This document shows, one piece after another, positions 58,065 through 64,000 of a stretch of DNA of 64,000 bases. This DNA comes from Kribbella sp. NBC_01245. Lineage in GTDB: Bacteria > Actinomycetota > Actinomycetes > Propionibacteriales > Kribbellaceae. Below the pieces are notes generated by a model that searched no databases, was not told where the DNA came from, and was given only the letters and a program-made list of their open reading frames with translations. Position 1 is the first letter of the stretch; every line of letters starts with the position of its first letter. The translations under genes were made by a program, and so were the position numbers. The stretch is taken from assembly GCF_036226525.1 (NCBI RefSeq), contig NZ_CP108487.1, forward strand, positions 5,518,001-5,582,000. The letters run 5' to 3'.

Positions 58065-58328
58065 TCAGGCCGCGTGACGGTGGGTGAAGATGCGGGTGCT
58101 GCGCAGCGACAAAACGTTGTCGGTGTGTGCAAACGGCTTGTGGTTAAAGGGTTCGGCCGCCTCGCCGAGGGCGAGGAGGTCGAGCTTGGTCCTTGCTAGA
58201 TCGCGGTCGTCGGCGATCCACGAGCCGTTCGGGCCCTTGCCGACCCGGGGCGCGTGCCGCCGGTTGCTGATTTCGAGCGCCGCGATCAGAGCCAGCGCGA
58301 GGACTGCGAGTACTACGATTCCGGTCAT
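58065..58328 (-). CDS. small membrane-anchored protein
   Basis: The 87-residue protein has one N-terminal transmembrane helix (GIVVLAVLALALIAALEI), then a basic/polar tail with RHAPRVGKGPNGSWIADDRDLARTKLDLLALGEAAEPFNHKPFAHTDN. The start is ATG 58328. It is divergent from the GlxA-type regulator. No family recognised. Confidence 0.7.
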   Translation of the reverse strand: MTGIVVLAVLALALIAALEISNRRHAPRVGKGPNGSWIADDRDLARTKLDLLALGEAAEPFNHKPFAHTDNVLSLRSTRIFTHRHAA

Positions 58329-58400
58329 GGCAGTAATACTGCTATCATCGAGATCCAGCCACAATTGGCAGAACTGACGTACTTCGACAAATTACTGCCA
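58328..58400. promoter_or_regulatory. repeat-structured divergent promoter of the GlxA-type regulator
   Basis: A 13-bp palindrome GCAGTA-A-TACTGC (58330-58342) abuts the start codon of the small membrane protein gene. TGGCAGTAAT (58328-58337) recurs as its exact reverse complement ATTACTGCCA at 58391-58400. A partial copy (TTGGCAGAACT) lies in between. Such spaced sites fit a multi-site regulator, probably the AraC-type protein next door. Confidence 0.55.
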
Positions 58401-58428
58401 CTCGTGTTGGACGGCCCTTGGAGGAGCG

Positions 58429-59379
58429 TTGAAGAAGATCGCCGTGGTCCTGATGGAGGACGTCGCGCTGTTCGAGTTCGGCGTGCTCGCCGAGGTGTTC
58501 GGCGTCGACCGCACCGATGACGGCGTGCCCGCGTTCGACTTCCGCGTCTGCGCCCTCCGGCCGAACGAGCCGCTCCGCACCACCAGTCACTCTGGCGTGA
58601 TCGCGCCGTACGGTCTGGAGGAGCTGGCCGACGCCGACCTGGTCGCGGTCCCGGCCACTACCATTCGCGACGAGTACCCGGAGGAGATCCTCGACGCCCT
58701 CCGCGCCGCGGTCGACCGGGGCGCGATCCTGCTCACCGTCTGCTCCGGCGCCTACGTGCTCGGTGCCGCGGGCATTCTCGACGGCCGCTGCTGCGCCACC
58801 CACTGGCGCTACACGAATGACTTCCGCGAACGCTTCCCCGCGGCGAATCTCGACCCGGATGTGCTGTTCGTTGACGACGGCAACGTCATCACCAGCGCTG
58901 GTACGGCGGCTGGCATCGACGCCTGCCTGCACCTGGTACGTCGCGAGCTGGGCGCAGCCGTCGCCACCCGGATCGCTCGCCGCATGGTCGTACCGCCCCA
59001 GCGAGACGGCGGCCAACGCCAGTACGTCGATCTGCCCGTGCCCGAGACCACCGGGGAAAGCCTCCAGCCGATCCTGAGCTGGATGGTGGACAACCTCTCC
59101 ATCGAGCACACCGTGCCCGATCTCGCCCGCCGCGCGCGCATGTCGGATCGCACGTTCGCCCGCCGCTTCGTCGCCGAGACGGGGACGACCCCGCTCAAGT
59201 GGGTCACCACCCAGCGGGTGCTGCATGCCCGGACGTTGCTTGAGGCAACCGATCTCGGCCTGGAGCAGGTCGCCGCCAAGTCGGGCTTCGGCACGGCCGC
59301 GCTGTTGCGGCACCACTTCCGCCGGGTCGTCGGAGTGGCGCCACAGGACTACCGCCGTACGTTCCAAACCGCGAGTTAA
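58429..59379 (+). CDS. GlxA-type transcriptional regulator (DJ-1/PfpI + AraC)
   Basis: The 316-residue protein has an N-terminal DJ-1/PfpI-like domain (IAVVLMEDVALFEFGVLAEVFG, LTVCSGAYVLGAAGILDGR, TSAGTAAGID) and a C-terminal AraC helix-turn-helix pair (TVPDLARRARMSDRTFARRFVAETGTTPLKWVTTQRVLHARTLLEATDLGLEQVAAKSGF). The start is TTG 58429 with GGAGGAG upstream. It keeps the nucleophile-elbow Cys (VCSGA). Ligand unknown. Confidence 0.92.
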   Translation: MKKIAVVLMEDVALFEFGVLAEVFGVDRTDDGVPAFDFRVCALRPNEPLRTTSHSGVIAPYGLEELADADLVAVPATTIRDEYPEEILDALRAAVDRGAILLTVCSGAYVLGAAGILDGRCCATHWRYTNDFRERFPAANLDPDVLFVDDGNVITSAGTAAGIDACLHLVRRELGAAVATRIARRMVVPPQRDGGQRQYVDLPVPETTGESLQPILSWMVDNLSIEHTVPDLARRARMSDRTFARRFVAETGTTPLKWVTTQRVLHARTLLEATDLGLEQVAAKSGFGTAALLRHHFRRVVGVAPQDYRRTFQTAS

Positions 59380-59420
59380 TCGCTGGCCTGGTCGCCTTGG
59401 GCGGTTGTCTACTGAGGGCC

Positions 59421-59861
59421 ATGCCACTCGTGTATCGGAGTGCCGAAGTAGCTGAAGCCGAAGCAGTACTAGAGTTCTGGTCTCGCGCCGCCGAAGACGC
59501 CGATCGCCCACCGGACTCCGCCGACGCCGTCCGCCGCCTCATCACGCGCGATCCCGCCGCCTTGATCCTTGCCCTGCACAACAACCCGGGCGACAAGGAT
59601 GGCGCGCGGATCGTCGGCACGATCATCGCCGGATGGGACGGCTGGCGGTGCCACCTGTACCGCCTCGCCGTTGACCCGGCCCATCGCCGCCAGGGCCTCG
59701 GCCGCGAACTCATCGCTTGCGCCGAAGCCCTGCTCAAGTCGTACGGCGGAACCCGGGCCGACGCCATGGTCCTCGACACCAACACCGACGCCCACCCCAG
59801 CTGGAAGTCCGCCGGCTACACACCCCAATCCACCTGGTCCCGCTGGACCCATCCCCTCTAG
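59421..59861 (+). CDS. GNAT acetyltransferase
   Basis: This 146-residue enzyme has the acetyl-CoA loop HLYRLAVDPAHRRQGLGRELIACAEALL (R-R-Q-G-L-G) and VLDTNTDAHPSWKSAGYTP. The start is ATG 59421, preceded by GAGGGC; the frame is open 8 codons earlier. Acceptor unknown. Confidence 0.88.
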   Translation: MPLVYRSAEVAEAEAVLEFWSRAAEDADRPPDSADAVRRLITRDPAALILALHNNPGDKDGARIVGTIIAGWDGWRCHLYRLAVDPAHRRQGLGRELIACAEALLKSYGGTRADAMVLDTNTDAHPSWKSAGYTPQSTWSRWTHPL

Positions 59862-59967
59862 TGCTGGACCGGTCGTAATTCGTTTGACCCGGCCACGGGG
59901 GCGAGACTGCACTGTGGCGAGACACCACGAGTCGGGGTGCGGACATCCCGGAGAGGCAGCGGCAGCA

Positions 59968-61203
59968 ATGGAGATCCGTTCCACGACCGATCAGGACCAC
60001 GACGTCTTCGTCGACACACTGCATGCCGCGTTCGGGCGCTTCCCGGAAACACCGGCCGAGGGCAGCGGAGTCTGGTGGTCGGCGCTCGAGATGGACCGCA
60101 ACCTGTTCGCCATGACGCCTGACGGCCGGCCCGTCGGCACCGCCGGTTCGTACTCCTTCGAGCTCACCCTGCCCGGCGAGATCGTCGTCCCGGCCGCCGG
60201 CGTGACCTGCGTCGGCGTGCTGCCATCCCACCGACGCCAGGGCGTGCTCAGCGCGATGATGCGGCACCAGCTCACCGACCTGCGGGCTCGAGGGGAAGTC
60301 GTCTCCGTACTGCTGGCCACCGAGGCTGTGATCTACCGCAGGTTCGGCTACGGACCGGCGACCTACACTTCCCGCCTGACAGTGCAACGCCACCAAGCAG
60401 CCCTCGCCCTCCCCCGAGCGCACTCAGCAGCCGACTCCCCCACGACCGGCTCGGATAGCGGATCGATCGAGGTGCTGCGTCGCGCCGAGTGCGGCGAGAT
60501 CCTGGAAGAGGTCTACGACCGGTACCGCCGCGCACAGCCCGGCGCGCTGTCCCGTCCGCACAACTGGTGGGCCTCGGGCGCAGGGCAGCCCCCGATCTCC
60601 CCGGCGCCGCGCTACGTCGCCGTCCACCGTGACGCCGACGGCGTCCCGGACGGGTACGCCAGCTACTCGCTCGGCGAGCCCAACACCACATTGACGGTCG
60701 ACGAGACCATCGCCACCAGCGACGCCGTCTTCATCGCCCTGGCCCGGTTCGTGCTCGCACACGACCTGGTCACGCAGGTCGTGTTCAAGCACGTCCCAAC
60801 CGAGCACCCCCTGCGCTGGCAGCTTGCGGACTTCCGCGCCGGCGAGGTGAGCGACGACACCGACTGGCTCTGGGTACGACTGCTGGACGTCCCAGGTGCA
60901 CTGACCGCCCGCGGTTGGTTCACGGACGGCGAACTCGTCCTCGACGTCGACGACCCGTTCCTCGGCGAACACAACCGCTACCTGCTAACCATCCGGAACG
61001 GCAAAGCCGACTGCGTCCCCACCGACCGGACGCCTGACCTCTCCCTGGACATAAGCGACCTGGGCTCGATCTACCTAGGCGGCACCACCCCGACCACCCT
61101 CGTACGCGCCGGCCACATCCAAGCCCACCACCCGAACGCGGCTCCCCTCGCCGACACCCTCTTCCGCCCCAACCGCCCCCCACACTGCCTCCACTGGTTC
61201 TAA
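59968..61203 (+). CDS. Eis-like GNAT acetyltransferase (two GNAT domains + SCP2-like)
   Basis: The 411-residue protein has MEIRSTTDQDHDVFVDTLHAAFG, a first GNAT core (TCVGVLPSHRRQGVLSAMMRHQLTDLRARG; RRQG loop), RFGYGPATYTSRLTV, a degenerate second GNAT, and a C-terminal sterol-carrier-like segment ending LHWF. It has the length and C-terminal aromatic-carboxylate end of Eis, the N-acetyltransferase that acts on aminoglycosides and lysines. The start is ATG 59968; the open frame extends upstream as a shadow of the previous gene. Confidence 0.88.
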   Translation: MEIRSTTDQDHDVFVDTLHAAFGRFPETPAEGSGVWWSALEMDRNLFAMTPDGRPVGTAGSYSFELTLPGEIVVPAAGVTCVGVLPSHRRQGVLSAMMRHQLTDLRARGEVVSVLLATEAVIYRRFGYGPATYTSRLTVQRHQAALALPRAHSAADSPTTGSDSGSIEVLRRAECGEILEEVYDRYRRAQPGALSRPHNWWASGAGQPPISPAPRYVAVHRDADGVPDGYASYSLGEPNTTLTVDETIATSDAVFIALARFVLAHDLVTQVVFKHVPTEHPLRWQLADFRAGEVSDDTDWLWVRLLDVPGALTARGWFTDGELVLDVDDPFLGEHNRYLLTIRNGKADCVPTDRTPDLSLDISDLGSIYLGGTTPTTLVRAGHIQAHHPNAAPLADTLFRPNRPPHCLHWF

Positions 61204-61303
61204 CCGTTCATCGGGCCCTTGTGACCAAACCCGCCCTCAGCCGCTGGGCGTTCTTCGGTCCGAATACGGCCTGTATACAAGGAGTATTCGGACCGATGAA
61301 CGG
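61204..61303. repeat. nested palindromes holding a third TGTATACA operator
   Basis: The gap between two convergent genes contains three paired elements. An outer pair is CCGTTCATCGG (61204-61214) with CCGATGAACGG (61293-61303). A small hairpin is CGCCC/GGGCG (61232-61250). A 42-bp symmetric element has arms TCGGTCCGAATAC (61255-61267) and GTATTCGGACCGA (61284-61296). At the centre of the last is AATAC-N4-TGTATACA-N4-GTATT, the same architecture as operators 1 and 2. The outer and inner right arms overlap by 4 bp, so the two stems compete. Confidence 0.85.
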
Positions 61304-61307
61304 AGAG

Positions 61308-62129
61308 TTAGGCGGAGGTTTGGTACGTACGGAAGGCGCGGGTTGAGAGCCAGCCGACGATCAGGGTGAACGCCAACAGCGCAAGCCCCTTCTCAGCGAC
61401 AACGCCCCAATCCGGGCTACCAGACAAGGCTTGGCGAGCGGCGACCACGGCCCAGTCGACCGGGTTGAACCGCGCGACCACCTCGACCCAATGCGGTGCG
61501 AGTTTCGGGTCCATCATGATCGACGACATGAACGTCAACGGCAGCGAGACGAACTGGGAGATCCCGATCAACGCGTTCTGGTCGCGCGTGAGCAGGGCAA
61601 CGGCGTTCGACAAGGATCCGAAGGCGATCGCGACCAGCATCGACACCACGACCGTGATCAGATAACCGAGCGCCCCACCGTCGTACCGCGCGCCAGCAGC
61701 GATGCCGAACGCGAACACCAACACGGTCTGGATGATCGTATTGAACCCGGCACTCGCGAGTTGCCCCGCCATCAGCGCACCCCGGCGGACCGGCGAGGTG
61801 AGCATCCGGTCCATCACGCCGCGCTCCATATCGGCGATGAACGCGGTCCCACTCCAGCCGGCGGTCATCATCGCCGTCATCATCACGATGCCCGGCGTGA
61901 GAAATCCGATGTACGACGAATCGGAGAACCCGGGCAGCTCCACGATCCCCTTGAAGAGCTGCCCGAACAGCAACAGCCAGATCGCCGGTTGCACCAGGGT
62001 GAACGCGATCAGCGCGGGCTGCCGATAACTCGCGCGCAACCAACGCCCCGCGACGTACCCGGTGTGGCGGAGCAGACTTCCCGGGCGAGCGCTGATCGCG
62101 TCGGCCCGGGCAGCGGTCATGGTGGTCAT
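61308..62129 (-). CDS. ABC-2 type permease (DrrB-like)
   Basis: The 273-residue protein has six transmembrane segments, with the ABC-2 block (GTAFIADMERGVMDRMLTSPVRRGALMAGQLAS) ahead of them and FVSLPLTFMSSIMMD near the end. The start is ATG 62129, right after the ATPase stop (1-bp gap). With the ATPase it forms a drug- or lipid-exporter of the DrrAB type. Confidence 0.9.
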   Translation of the reverse strand: MTTMTAARADAISARPGSLLRHTGYVAGRWLRASYRQPALIAFTLVQPAIWLLLFGQLFKGIVELPGFSDSSYIGFLTPGIVMMTAMMTAGWSGTAFIADMERGVMDRMLTSPVRRGALMAGQLASAGFNTIIQTVLVFAFGIAAGARYDGGALGYLITVVVSMLVAIAFGSLSNAVALLTRDQNALIGISQFVSLPLTFMSSIMMDPKLAPHWVEVVARFNPVDWAVVAARQALSGSPDWGVVAEKGLALLAFTLIVGWLSTRAFRTYQTSA

Positions 62130-62130
62130 C

Positions 62131-63141
62131 TCAGGCGGCCCTTCCCTCATCAGCGGAGTCGACAACAGAGTCGGCCGCGAACGACCGTCCGGTGTAACGC
62201 AAATAGACGTCATCGAGCGACGGCCGCGAAATCGTGATCGCGCTGACCCCGATCCCGCGCTCTTCCAGCACACCAAGCACAGCCGGTACGGCGGTCGCAC
62301 CCTGCGCCACTCGAGCACGCAACGTCTTGCCCTCGGCAACCACTTCGCCAACGCCGCCAAGTCCCGCGATCAACGCCGACGCGTTGCCATCGGCATCCAT
62401 CGACGTCAGTTCGACGTGCACGGAATCCCCGCGCAGTTCGGCTTTCAACGCCTCCGGACTACCCGCGGCCACAACCTTGCCCTGGGCAACGATCGCCAGC
62501 TGGTCCGCGAGCCGATCGGCCTCCTCCAAGTAGTGCGTCGTGAGCAGCACGGTCATACCCTCATCGGCCGCGAGCCGTTCCACCTCGGCCCAGAGATCGG
62601 CCCGAGCCTCGGGGTCAAGACCAGTGGTCGGCTCGTCTAAAAACAACACTCGTGGGCGATGGACCAGACCGAGTGCGACGTCGAGCTTGCGCTGCATACC
62701 GCCCGAGTACGTCCGCACCTGGCGACCGGCGGCCGCGGTCAGACCGAATCGCCCGAGCAATTCCGAGGCTCGCCGTACCGCCTCGGTTTTCGACAAACCG
62801 TAGATACGCCCGCCCAGGACGAGATTTTCCAGGCCGGTGGCCATCGGGTCGGCGCTGGACTGTTGCGGGACGTACCCGATGGCGAGCCGGACCGCGCGCT
62901 GGTCTTTGACCACGTCGAACCCGGCCACCCGCGCCGTACCGGAATCGGCCCGGGACAAGGTGGTGAGGATCTTCACGGTGGTGGACTTGCCGGCGCCGTT
63001 CGGGCCGAGCAGACCGAGAACGGCGCCCTCGGCAACCTCGAAACTGAGGCCGTCGAGCGCCCGCACGCGGGACTTGTTCCGGCCGGAGCCGGGATAGGTC
63101 TTGGTCAGGTCGACTGCTGTGATGCCGCTGGATGCGGACAT
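62131..63141 (-). CDS. ABC exporter ATPase (DrrA-like)
   Basis: This 336-residue ATPase has Walker A GPNGAGKST, Q-loop YVPQQSSADP, signature YSGGMQRKLDVALGLVHRP, Walker B VLFLDEPTTGLDPEAR and H-loop TTHYLEEADRLADQLAIV. A C-terminal 80-residue DUF4162-like extension ends the protein, as in DrrA. The start is ATG 63141. Likely controlled by the PadR regulator encoded immediately upstream. Confidence 0.92.
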   Translation of the reverse strand: MSASSGITAVDLTKTYPGSGRNKSRVRALDGLSFEVAEGAVLGLLGPNGAGKSTTVKILTTLSRADSGTARVAGFDVVKDQRAVRLAIGYVPQQSSADPMATGLENLVLGGRIYGLSKTEAVRRASELLGRFGLTAAAGRQVRTYSGGMQRKLDVALGLVHRPRVLFLDEPTTGLDPEARADLWAEVERLAADEGMTVLLTTHYLEEADRLADQLAIVAQGKVVAAGSPEALKAELRGDSVHVELTSMDADGNASALIAGLGGVGEVVAEGKTLRARVAQGATAVPAVLGVLEERGIGVSAITISRPSLDDVYLRYTGRSFAADSVVDSADEGRAA

Positions 63142-63243
63142 GCCAACTCCTTCGATAGGGAAGGAGCCGGGCCGACCGTGGCTATCCTGATGAGTGCGCC
63201 TTGGGTGCAGGTGTCACCACGGTGGGACCGACTCGAGGAACTG

Positions 63244-63284
63244 CGGCCCTTGGCCGGGTGTTGCCGCACCCAGGCCAGGGGCCG
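63244..63284 (-). terminator. terminator hairpin after the PadR gene
   Basis: CGGCCCTTGGCCGGGTG (63244-63260) pairs with CACCCAGGCCAGGGGCCG (63267-63284) with few mismatches around TTGCCG. It is 8 bp past the PadR stop and separates it from drrA-type gene transcription. Confidence 0.65.
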
Positions 63285-63291
63285 TGCTACG

Positions 63292-63990
63292 TCATTGCGT
63301 TTGGTCGGGCAGATTCCGAAGCCAGGCCACGTCCTCCTCGTCCAAGTACTTTTCCGGGTGTGCGAACAGCTCGCCGGGGGCGACACCCTGGTCCCGCATC
63401 ACCTCGTGGCCGTGCCGCCAGAACGCACCGCCCTCGAGCTTGTCGGTCCGGATCTCCTCCGCCAGCTGTTCGACGTACGCCACCTCGGCCTTGAGCATCG
63501 CCAGCCGGAACTCGGATTCGACCCAGAACAGGCGCGGCAGACTCTTCAGCTGCGGCGAGACGTGCACAGCCTCGAGCCGATCGACCTCGGCCTGCAGCGC
63601 CTGCCGGCGTTGATCGAGCAACTCGACCGTGCGATCGGGCGACAAGGCCGGCATGTACGCGAGGCCGGCCTCGAGTTGGCTGAAGTCCCGACTCGGCTCA
63701 CCGATGAACTCGCTCAGCCATTCGTCGAACTCCTGCCCACCAGCGGCGGTGAGCGCGTACACGGTTCGTTCTGGGCGATTCCCCTCCCGAACCGTCTCGA
63801 CGGCCTCGATCAGCCCATGTTTCTGCAGAGCCGCGACCACGGAGTAGAGCGAGCCGTAGTTCAGCTTGATGCTCTGGTCCTTGCCGCGGGTCTTGAGCAT
63901 CGTCGAGATCTCATACGGATGCATGGGCCGCTCGCTCAGGGACCCGAGCACGGCGAATGCCAGTGGATTCGCCACCTTGCGCTTGGCCAT
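63292..63990 (-). CDS. PadR-family transcriptional regulator
   Basis: The 232-residue protein has the PadR winged helix (NPLAFAVLGSLSERPMHPYEISTMLKTRGKDQSIKLNYGSLYSVVAALQKHGLIEAVETVREGNRPERTVYALTAAG) and a C-terminal helical Vir_act_alpha_C-type domain. The start is ATG 63990 (or 63993); the window ends 7 bp beyond, so its promoter is outside. It probably represses the DrrAB-like exporter next to it. Confidence 0.93.
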   Translation of the reverse strand: MAKRKVANPLAFAVLGSLSERPMHPYEISTMLKTRGKDQSIKLNYGSLYSVVAALQKHGLIEAVETVREGNRPERTVYALTAAGGQEFDEWLSEFIGEPSRDFSQLEAGLAYMPALSPDRTVELLDQRRQALQAEVDRLEAVHVSPQLKSLPRLFWVESEFRLAMLKAEVAYVEQLAEEIRTDKLEGGAFWRHGHEVMRDQGVAPGELFAHPEKYLDEEDVAWLRNLPDQTQ

Positions 63991-64000
63991 CATCCGCTCC

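Noticed and set aside
1..64000. tRNA, rRNA or CRISPR genes
   Set aside because: No cloverleaf with GTTCGAATC-type T-arm, no rRNA sequence and no regularly spaced repeats of 20-40 bp were seen by eye. A covariance-model scan would be needed to exclude tRNAs fully.

Overview
The window is about 70% GC with dense coding, Shine-Dalgarno sites of the AGGAG type, frequent GTG starts, and WhiB, Bpa (proteasome activator), LarBC, PadR/DrrAB-type and ECF41 genes. This points to a soil actinobacterium. Gene content and codon habits fit Kribbella or a near relative in the Propionibacteriales best; that assignment is inference, because no rRNA or other marker gene is present. No tRNA, rRNA or CRISPR array was seen.

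Layout. 0-16 kb is mostly chromosomal backbone: the end of an FtsX-like permease, a membrane protein, a CGNR regulator, Bpa, two HAD phosphatases around a WhiB protein, a PAP2-diacylglycerol kinase fusion, DUF4446, a shortened PheA-like protein, larB-larC, a GT2/GT-C polyprenol sugar operon with a cupin, arginine deiminase, a probable independent small RNA (about 14.2 kb), a SEC-C/DUF5926 protein and an anti-sigma-type ATPase. 16-21.6 kb is a glycerophosphodiesterase followed by a six-part sulfonate-type sulfur operon: leader peptide, FMN reductase, ABC transporter (binding protein, permease, ATPase) and flavin monooxygenase. 21.7-31.5 kb holds an ECF sigma factor coupled to ogt, regulators, a small secreted protein, a TPP-riboswitch-controlled HMP transporter (cytX), two small membrane proteins, HxlR/RidA, a hydrolase, a repeat-rich membrane protein, a secreted DUF3152 metalloprotease and an AAA ATPase.

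31.5-35.2 kb is the most disturbed stretch. A CTAG-rich double palindrome lies between the AAA ATPase and a RelA/SpoT-domain protein. Next comes a decayed MFS gene with two in-frame stops, a frameshift and an inserted TnpB-only IS605-type element whose ends can be read from the restored MFS frame.

35-52 kb carries a heterodimeric ABC exporter, an S9 peptidase, an LD-carboxypeptidase, a 36-bp perfect inverted repeat, a large frameshifted phosphodiester glycosidase/metallophosphatase gene, rhodanese, a DHFR-like reductase, Fpg/Nei, a methyltransferase divergent from an ECF41 sigma factor that has a perfect ECF41 promoter, and several small secreted proteins. 52-64 kb has secreted and membrane proteins, and a GntR-controlled gene set (DUF2848, MHS-type transporter, GntR, nitrilase) with a shared TGTATACA operator. 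It ends with a GlxA-type regulator, two acetyltransferases (one Eis-like) and a DrrAB-type ABC exporter with PadR.

Most interesting for follow-up: the operator family ATAC-N4-TGTATACA-N4-GTAT, including an orphan copy in a nested palindrome at 61.2 kb; the CTAG palindromes at 31.5 kb; the 36-bp inverted repeat at 41.6 kb; the small RNA at 14.2 kb; and the leader-peptide sulfur operon.
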